A stretch of 49,011 nucleotides of DNA from Bacteroidales bacterium. GTDB lineage: Bacteria; Bacteroidota; Bacteroidia; Bacteroidales; UBA932. A program made the position numbers and the translations under genes. Positions 43,668-49,011 of the stretch are shown here, in pieces. The stretch spans positions 1-49,011 of the forward strand of contig JAKSKB010000005.1 in NCBI GenBank assembly GCA_024401975.1, written 5' to 3'. Under the pieces are notes generated by a model. The model saw nothing but the letters and a program-made list of their open reading frames with translations, searched no databases and was not told the origin of the DNA. How positions within the stretch are numbered: position 1 is the first letter of the stretch; every line of letters starts with the position of its first letter.

Positions 43668-43675
43668 CGAAATTA
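43668..43675 (-). promoter_or_regulatory. Possible -7 element for the UvrD/PcrA gene
   Basis: TAATTTCG on the minus strand matches seven of eight positions of TAnnTTTG and lies 8 nt before the ATG at 43659. No -33 element was found. Confidence 0.3.
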
Positions 43676-43728
43676 CGAAAATCATTCGAAACGGAGTAAT
43701 AAATCAAGGAATTTTCACAAATAATGAG

Positions 43729-43736
43729 TAACTTCG
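43729..43736 (+). promoter_or_regulatory. Possible -7 element for the nqr operon
   Basis: TAACTTCG matches seven of eight positions of TAnnTTTG and lies 40 nt before the nqrA ATG. No -33 element was found, so the true promoter may lie elsewhere in the 117-nt gap to the divergent helicase gene. Confidence 0.3.
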
Positions 43737-43776
43737 CAAGTTATTCGGGCTTTTACTAAAATTAAACACAACAATA

Positions 43777-45138
43777 ATGTCAAACAACATCGATTTGAAA
43801 AGAGGTCTTGACATCCCGGTGGCCGGGCTGGCGGACCCCGTTGTCGCAAAGAGAGTTGTATCCGACCGCATTGCCGTGCAGCCTTGCAATTTCAAGGGCC
43901 TCCTGCCGAGGCTCCTGGTAAGGGAAGGTGACAGTGTGGCGGCCGGTTCTCCCGTACTTGCCGACAAGAAGAATCCCGACATCATCGTCACGTCACCGGT
44001 AAGCGGCACCGTCGTGGAGATAATCAGGGGTGACAAAAGAAAGTTGCTTGCAGTCGTCATAGAACCTGATGAAAAGCAGAAGCATATGGATTTCGACACA
44101 TCCGCCGGATTCTCCGATGCGGATACTGTCAAAAAGACTCTTCTCGCCAGCGGTCTTTGGACCGCCATCGTACAAAGGCCTTACGGGATTATCGCAGACC
44201 CTGCGACGAAGCCGAAGGCCATTTTCGTATCCACTTTCTCCACCGCGCCACTGGCGCCTGACACCTCATTCACCCTCGGAGGGGAAAAGGACGCGATGCA
44301 GATGGGGCTCAATGCACTATCCACCCTCACTGACGGGAAAGTGCACGTATGTGTCAATGACGGAGACTCCCCTTTCGCCGGTTTCAGCGGAGTGGAGACG
44401 CACGTGGTCAGGGGCAAGCACCCCGCCGGGAACGTCGGCGTACAGATAAGCCACATCGACCCCATAACCAAGGGCGACACTGTATGGACCATCAACCCGA
44501 CACTTGTCTGCGCGATAGGCAGGCTCTTCAAGACCGGAAAACTCAACTTATGGAGAAAAATCGCGGTCTGCGGGCCGGCGGCCATCGAACCTTCATATAT
44601 CGAAGCGCTTCCCGGCACTCCGATGAAGTCACTCAAAGGCTTTTACGGAGCCGACACAAAGGACGTCCGCATCATAAGCGGCGACATTCTTAGCGGCGCC
44701 ACAACGGGGGAAGACGGTTTTACAGGCTTCTTTGACACCCAGGTCACCATCATACGTGAAGGCCACGACGAGGAGCTCTTCGGATGGCTCAGACCTTTCC
44801 GTTTCAATCAGTACAGTGCAGACCGCACCTATTTCAACTGGTGTCTCGGATGGCTTATGCCCGGGCGCAGATACAATATGGACACCAACCTTCACGGAGG
44901 TCCGCGCGCATTCGTTATGAATGACTCCCATTACGCCAGAGTCCTCCCGATGGACATTTACCCCCTCTACCTATTCAAGGCCTGTCTTGCCGGGGACATA
45001 GAAAAGATGGAGCGCTTCGGTATATACGAAGTCCTGCCCGAAGACCTGGCCCTGTGCGAGTACATAGACCCTTCAAAGAACAATATACAGAGCATTATCA
45101 ATGACGGCATTGAACTGATGCTGAAAGAAATGGCTTAG
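43777..45138 (+). CDS. nqrA: Na+-translocating NADH:quinone reductase subunit A
   Basis: The 453-residue peripheral subunit of the sodium-pumping NADH dehydrogenase contacts the quinone region on the cytoplasmic side. The start SNNIDLKRGLDIPVAG and the biotinyl-like fold segment (SPVSGTVVEIIRGDKRKLLAVVIE spans it) are typical. It is the first of six genes in the usual order A-F, with a 4-nt gap to nqrB. It ends in TAG. The complex couples NADH oxidation to export of sodium ions. Confidence 0.96.
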   Translation: MSNNIDLKRGLDIPVAGLADPVVAKRVVSDRIAVQPCNFKGLLPRLLVREGDSVAAGSPVLADKKNPDIIVTSPVSGTVVEIIRGDKRKLLAVVIEPDEKQKHMDFDTSAGFSDADTVKKTLLASGLWTAIVQRPYGIIADPATKPKAIFVSTFSTAPLAPDTSFTLGGEKDAMQMGLNALSTLTDGKVHVCVNDGDSPFAGFSGVETHVVRGKHPAGNVGVQISHIDPITKGDTVWTINPTLVCAIGRLFKTGKLNLWRKIAVCGPAAIEPSYIEALPGTPMKSLKGFYGADTKDVRIISGDILSGATTGEDGFTGFFDTQVTIIREGHDEELFGWLRPFRFNQYSADRTYFNWCLGWLMPGRRYNMDTNLHGGPRAFVMNDSHYARVLPMDIYPLYLFKACLAGDIEKMERFGIYEVLPEDLALCEYIDPSKNNIQSIINDGIELMLKEMA

Positions 45139-45142
45139 AAGT

Positions 45143-46279
45143 ATGAACAAGATTTTCGAAAAAGGCGGCAAACTCTACTGGCTGCATTCGACTGCCGACG
45201 CTTTCCAGACATTTCTGGCGGTACCGGGCACCGTGACCGGACGGGGAGCCCACGTCAGGGATGCCGTGGATCTGAAGCGCATAATGATAATCGCCGTGAT
45301 ATCGGTGGTCCCGGCTCTGCTGTTCGGCATCTGGAACACCGGATACCAGCATTCGCTCGCCATCGGTGCAACTCCTTTGTTCTGGGAGGACGTGTGGTAC
45401 GGGCTTCTCAAAATCATTCCCCTCTACCTCGTATCATATGTAGTCGGGCTTGCAATAGAATTCGCATCATCGCAGATAAGGGGCGAAGAGGTCAACGAGG
45501 GCTACTTGATGACGGGTATGCTCATCCCGCTGATAGTACCGGCGGACGTTCCCCTCTGGATGCTGGCCATCGCCGTAGCATTTTCAGTGATATTTGTAAA
45601 GGAAGTGTTCGGAGGGACCGGAATGAATTTCCTCAACCCTGCGCTTTTCACAAGGGCGTTCCTGTTCTTCTCCTACCCCAACGACATGTCGGGCTCACAG
45701 TCCTGGATATCGCTCCGCAAGGATGAAGCCCTCATCGACGGTGCCACGGGAGCCACTCCACTGTCATTCACGACCGACGGCTTCGACGCTCTTCAGAGTG
45801 CAGGCGCACAGTATGGCACGGGCTTCTGGGACTTCTTTTTCGGAGCCATACCAGGTTCCGTGGGTGAGACCTGCGTCATCGCGATTCTGCTTGGCGCGTT
45901 CATCCTCATCTGGACAGGAGTGGCAAGTTGGAAGATAATGCTCTCATCCGTGGCCGGAGCCCTTCTTGTCGGCGGGCTCGCCAATCTTGCGGGAGCGTCC
46001 GACATCCCCTGCCACTACCATCTCGTAATGGGAGGCTTCGCATTCGGTACCGTATTCATGGCTACGGACCCCGTCACCTCGGCGCAGACCGAAGCAGGCA
46101 AATGGATATACGGATTCCTCATCGGAGCGATATGCGTGACAGTAAGGCTGTTCAATCCGGGATATGCCGAAGGCATGATGCTGGCCATACTTCTGGGCAA
46201 CTGCTTCGCCCCCCTCATCGACCACTGCGTCATCAGCGTGCATCTGAACAGGAAGTCAAGGAAATCCAAACTCGCATAG
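45143..46279 (+). CDS. nqrB: Na+-translocating NADH:quinone reductase subunit B
   Basis: The 378-residue membrane subunit has about ten helices. DGATGATPLSF carries the (S/T)GAT motif, whose threonine is expected to bind FMN covalently through ApbE. NqrB forms the main sodium path and binds riboflavin. The gene starts 4 nt after nqrA and ends in TAG 2 nt before the nqrC ATG. Confidence 0.96.
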   Translation: MNKIFEKGGKLYWLHSTADAFQTFLAVPGTVTGRGAHVRDAVDLKRIMIIAVISVVPALLFGIWNTGYQHSLAIGATPLFWEDVWYGLLKIIPLYLVSYVVGLAIEFASSQIRGEEVNEGYLMTGMLIPLIVPADVPLWMLAIAVAFSVIFVKEVFGGTGMNFLNPALFTRAFLFFSYPNDMSGSQSWISLRKDEALIDGATGATPLSFTTDGFDALQSAGAQYGTGFWDFFFGAIPGSVGETCVIAILLGAFILIWTGVASWKIMLSSVAGALLVGGLANLAGASDIPCHYHLVMGGFAFGTVFMATDPVTSAQTEAGKWIYGFLIGAICVTVRLFNPGYAEGMMLAILLGNCFAPLIDHCVISVHLNRKSRKSKLA

Positions 46280-46281
46280 CC

Positions 46282-47040
46282 ATGAATACCAACAGCAATG
46301 TATATACGGTCATCTACACTACGGTAGTGTGTGTGCTTGTGGCGGCGGTTCTCGCATTCGTGTCGCAGTCGCTCAAGAGCAGGCAGGCAGACAACGAAAA
46401 GGCCGAGACCATCAGCCAGATTCTGACCGCCGCACAGTTCGGTGAAAAAGAACACTGGCAGGAAATCGGCAACGCAAAGACCATCGAATTCTTCAAGGAG
46501 AATATAAACGGGGAAAATACAAGAATATATTCCACCTCCGACCTCAAAGCTTTGAACTACAAGATAAAGGACGGCATCGTGAAGTCCGAAGAACTCCCCA
46601 GATACGTTTTCAACAACGGAATTGTGGTACTTCCCGTTTATGGTGCGGGTCTCTGGGGCCCTGTATGGGGCTATATCGCCATCGCCGATGATTACAAGAC
46701 CGTGACCGGAGCATATTTCGACCACGCCAGCGAGACTCCCGGACTTGGTGGAAAAATCAAGGACGACCCCGCTTTCCGCGCGCAGTTCGCAGGGAAAAAG
46801 GTCATCTATGACGGGAACGGTCCCCTTTCAATCATAAAGGGCGGCGCTCCTGCAGGAATGGAGAATGCCGTTGACGCCATCACCGGCGCCACTATGACAA
46901 GCAAGGGTCTCCACGAAGCCATCGCGACCTGGCTGAATGCCTACAAGGACTATATCGAGGACGCCCGCGAAGTCGGCGAAGCGATTGTCACCATCGTAAA
47001 CGGAATCGAGAAATCGGGAACTAACGCTCAGGAGGAATAA
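46282..47040 (+). CDS. nqrC: Na+-translocating NADH:quinone reductase subunit C
   Basis: The 252-residue subunit has one N-terminal membrane helix (VYTVIYTTVVCVLVAAVLA) and a periplasmic domain. DAITGATMTSKG contains the threonine expected to carry covalent FMN. The ATG at 46282 is chosen since it directly precedes the helix and lies 2 nt after nqrB; the frame stays open upstream only inside nqrB. Four bases separate it from nqrD. Confidence 0.95.
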   Translation: MNTNSNVYTVIYTTVVCVLVAAVLAFVSQSLKSRQADNEKAETISQILTAAQFGEKEHWQEIGNAKTIEFFKENINGENTRIYSTSDLKALNYKIKDGIVKSEELPRYVFNNGIVVLPVYGAGLWGPVWGYIAIADDYKTVTGAYFDHASETPGLGGKIKDDPAFRAQFAGKKVIYDGNGPLSIIKGGAPAGMENAVDAITGATMTSKGLHEAIATWLNAYKDYIEDAREVGEAIVTIVNGIEKSGTNAQEE

Positions 47041-47043
47041 GCT

Positions 47044-47667
47044 ATGGGTAAAATGAAAGAAACAATACTCAACCCCATTTTCAAGGGCAATCCTATAACT
47101 GTCCTCGTTCTGGGCATATGCTCTTCACTCGCGGTCACCGTGGAGCTCAAGGGCGCATTCGTAATGGCTCTGTCGGTGATAGCGGTTACGGGACTCTCCA
47201 GCCTCGTCTGCTCCCTGCTTAGGAAAACCATTCCCAACAGGGTAAGAATCATCGTGCAACTGGTGGTGGTTGCGCTTATGGTAATCCTCGTGGACCAGTT
47301 CCTCAAGGCATTCGAAGCCACATACGCTATCGACAAGCAACTGTCCGTCTATATCGGACTTATCATCACCAACTGCATAGTGATGGGACGAATCGAGGCA
47401 TTTGCGCTCGGCAACAAGCCCCTTCCCTCGCTGTTTGACGGTGTCGCAAACGGGGCGGGTTACGGCATGATTCTCATCATCGTGGCCTTCTTCCGCGAAC
47501 TTCTGGGAAGCGGAACCCTTTTCGGATTCCGGATTATCCCTCAGGCACTCTATGACGCCGGCTATGTCAACAATGGCCTGATGATACTGCCGCCGATGGC
47601 CCGCATCATTCTCGGATGCATCATCTGGGCACATCGCAGCATAGACAAGGACCTCCAGGAAAAATAA
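47044..47667 (+). CDS. nqrD: Na+-translocating NADH:quinone reductase subunit D
   Basis: The 207-residue protein has six membrane helices and is homologous to NqrE, with inverted topology. Together the pair binds an intramembrane iron-sulphur cluster. Typical sequence includes NCIVMGRIEAFA, with the ligand cysteine, and GLMILPPMA near the C-terminus. The gene starts 3 nt after nqrC and precedes nqrE by 19 nt. Confidence 0.96.
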   Translation: MGKMKETILNPIFKGNPITVLVLGICSSLAVTVELKGAFVMALSVIAVTGLSSLVCSLLRKTIPNRVRIIVQLVVVALMVILVDQFLKAFEATYAIDKQLSVYIGLIITNCIVMGRIEAFALGNKPLPSLFDGVANGAGYGMILIIVAFFRELLGSGTLFGFRIIPQALYDAGYVNNGLMILPPMARIILGCIIWAHRSIDKDLQEK

Positions 47668-47686
47668 CTGACAACACTTATCGATT

Positions 47687-48292
47687 ATGGAATATCTTAG
47701 CTTGTTCGTAAAGTCAATCTTCGTTGACAATATGATTTTTGCATACTTCCTCGGTATGTGTTCATACCTGGCGGTATCAAAGAACGTGAAGACGGCCAAC
47801 GGTCTGGGTATAGCGGTCATAGCCGTGCTCCTCATCACCCTTCCCGTCAACTACCTCCTCAACAAGTTCCTCCTCACTCCGGGAGAGAACTGCATCTTCG
47901 GGCCCGACGTCGACCTGAGTTTCTTGAGTTTCATCATCTTCATCGCCGTCATCGCGGCCATCACCCAGGTAGTGGAAATGGTGGTGGAGAAATTCCTTCC
48001 CTCCCTCTACTCGTCACTGGGAATATACCTCCCGCTCATCGCGGTCAACTGCGCCATACTCGGAGGTTCCCTGTTCATGCAGCAGAAGGAGTTCGCCAAC
48101 CTCGGCGAATCCGCAGTCTATGCGCTGGGCTCCGGAGCAGGCTGGTATCTGGCCATCGTAGCTCTGGCGGCGATAAGGGAGAAACTCAGCTACGCCAACA
48201 TTCCCGCCGGTCTGAAGGGCACGGGCATCACATTCATAACTGTAGGCCTGATGGGTGTCGCATTCATGGCATTCATGGGCCTCGCAATATAG
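47687..48292 (+). CDS. nqrE: Na+-translocating NADH:quinone reductase subunit E
   Basis: The 201-residue protein has six membrane helices. It begins [19 protein letters not shown] and includes [11 protein letters not shown], with the cysteine expected to bind the shared iron-sulphur cluster with NqrD. It ends in TAG, 12 nt before nqrF. Confidence 0.96.
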   Translation: MEYLSLFVKSIFVDNMIFAYFLGMCSYLAVSKNVKTANGLGIAVIAVLLITLPVNYLLNKFLLTPGENCIFGPDVDLSFLSFIIFIAVIAAITQVVEMVVEKFLPSLYSSLGIYLPLIAVNCAILGGSLFMQQKEFANLGESAVYALGSGAGWYLAIVALAAIREKLSYANIPAGLKGTGITFITVGLMGVAFMAFMGLAI

Positions 48293-48304
48293 GAGAACGC
48301 GGAT

Positions 48305-49011
48305 ATGAGCAACACAATAATATATTCGATGATACTGATGGTGGCGGTCATACTCGTACTGGTGGCCGTACTTCTCATCATCAAGTCTGCCATCACTCCG
48401 AAAGGCACTGTCAGAATCGACATCAATGACGGAAAGAAAACTCTGGACATCAATCCGGGAGGTTCGCTTATGGGCACTCTGGCTGACTGCGGCATCTTCC
48501 TTCCCTCCGCCTGCGGTGGCAAGGCCAACTGCGGCCAGTGCAAGGTGCGCGTGCTCGAAGGGGGCGGCGAGATACTTCCGACGGAAGTCGGATTCTTCAA
48601 CAGAAGACAGATAAAGGACGGCTGGAGGCTGGGGTGTCAGGTCAAGGTCAAGGACAACCTCAAGATACAGGTTGCCGAATCCGCCCTGAGCGTCAAGAAA
48701 CTCGAATGCGAGGTCATTTCAAACAGGAATGTGGCCACTTTCATCAAGGAATTTACCGTAAGACTCCCCGAAGGCGAAAACCTCGAATTCAAGTCAGGAG
48801 AATACATACAGATTGATATCCCCGCATACGAACTTGACTTCAAGGACATCGAAGTGGAGCCGGAGTACAGAGCCGACTGGGAGAAATTCGGTTTCTTCAA
48901 TCTGCATTCGTCCAACCCCGAAGCCACGGTCAGGGCATATTCGATGGCTTCGTATCCGGGAGAAAAGGGCATCATCAAATTGAACGTCCGTATAGCCACT
49001 CCCCCGTTCGA
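48305..49011 (+). CDS. nqrF: Na+-translocating NADH:quinone reductase subunit F, 5' part
   Basis: The gene runs off the right edge; 235 complete codons are seen, out of about 410-420 expected. An N-terminal membrane helix (IIYSMILMVAVILVLVAVLL) is followed by a ferredoxin-like [2Fe-2S] domain with CGGKANCGQC and a fourth cysteine in WRLGCQV. The FAD-binding domain begins near residue 135 and shows RAYSMASYP, the RxYSxAS flavin motif. The NADH-binding domain lies beyond the window. NqrF takes electrons from NADH. It starts at the ATG at 48305, 12 nt after nqrE. Confidence 0.96.
   Translation, partial: MSNTIIYSMILMVAVILVLVAVLLIIKSAITPKGTVRIDINDGKKTLDINPGGSLMGTLADCGIFLPSACGGKANCGQCKVRVLEGGGEILPTEVGFFNRRQIKDGWRLGCQVKVKDNLKIQVAESALSVKKLECEVISNRNVATFIKEFTVRLPEGENLEFKSGEYIQIDIPAYELDFKDIEVEPEYRADWEKFGFFNLHSSNPEATVRAYSMASYPGEKGIIKLNVRIATPPF

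Overview
The window looks like a stretch of chromosome from a member of the Bacteroidota, most likely order Bacteroidales. Four things point there. Many genes are preceded by the Bacteroidota -7 promoter element TAnnTTTG, several with a TTTG or TTG -33 element 19-20 nt upstream. The primary sigma factor is short and lacks region 1.1. There is a fimbrillin/DUF3575/DUF5119 surface-protein cluster. The sodium-pumping NADH dehydrogenase operon nqrABCDEF is present. Most of the sequence is GC-rich and densely coding, with frequent 4-nt ATGA overlaps. Closer placement (for example a gut-associated lineage) is inference only. No insertion sequence, phage, CRISPR array, rRNA or origin was recognised, and no gene-free stretch exceeds 300 bases.

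Layout. Positions 1-60 hold a terminator hairpin, followed by a decayed TPR-like gene remnant. Positions 187-9508 (minus) form a tightly packed run: a two-helix sensor-like membrane protein, TrkH, a RecD-like helicase, a shortened DPP4-type peptidase, a three-haem cytochrome c peroxidase fused in frame to a GH43 glycosidase, and a GH20 hexosaminidase. A ROK regulator is divergent to this run. Positions 10834-15114 (minus) hold fimbrillin, DUF3575, a DUF5119 lipoprotein and then glnS, which carries an in-frame TAG codon. A YicC-family gene (plus) meets tex (minus) tail to tail. Positions 16174-26260 (minus) hold degP, rpoD, argS, ygiQ, a small acidic protein, clc and tex. Positions 26403-28994 (plus) hold dnaN, a DnaQ-like exonuclease and a degenerate fumarylacetoacetate-hydrolase-like protein. 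Next come tRNA-Thr(CGT) and an OmpA/TPR lipoprotein (plus), then secA with tRNA-Gly(CCC) upstream (minus). A beta-helix lipoprotein (minus) is divergent from a TrpB2-type tryptophan synthase beta chain (plus). A promoter-plus-terminator unit with no gene (a small RNA candidate) follows trpB, then a DUF6359 lipoprotein, an M16 peptidase and a UvrD/PcrA helicase. Positions 43777-49011 hold nqrA-F, with nqrF cut by the window edge.

How the genes relate. Much of the window is housekeeping: replication clamp, sigma factor, two tRNA synthetases, SecA, and respiration through NQR. Between these lie exported or surface functions: glycosidases, peptidases, fimbrillin and several lipoproteins. The best candidates for something undescribed are the cytochrome peroxidase-GH43 fusion, the amber codon inside glnS, the sensor-like protein translationally coupled to TrkH, the apparently dead FAH-fold protein co-transcribed with dnaN, and the small RNA unit after trpB. 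All family names come from reading the translated sequences by eye; no database search was run.
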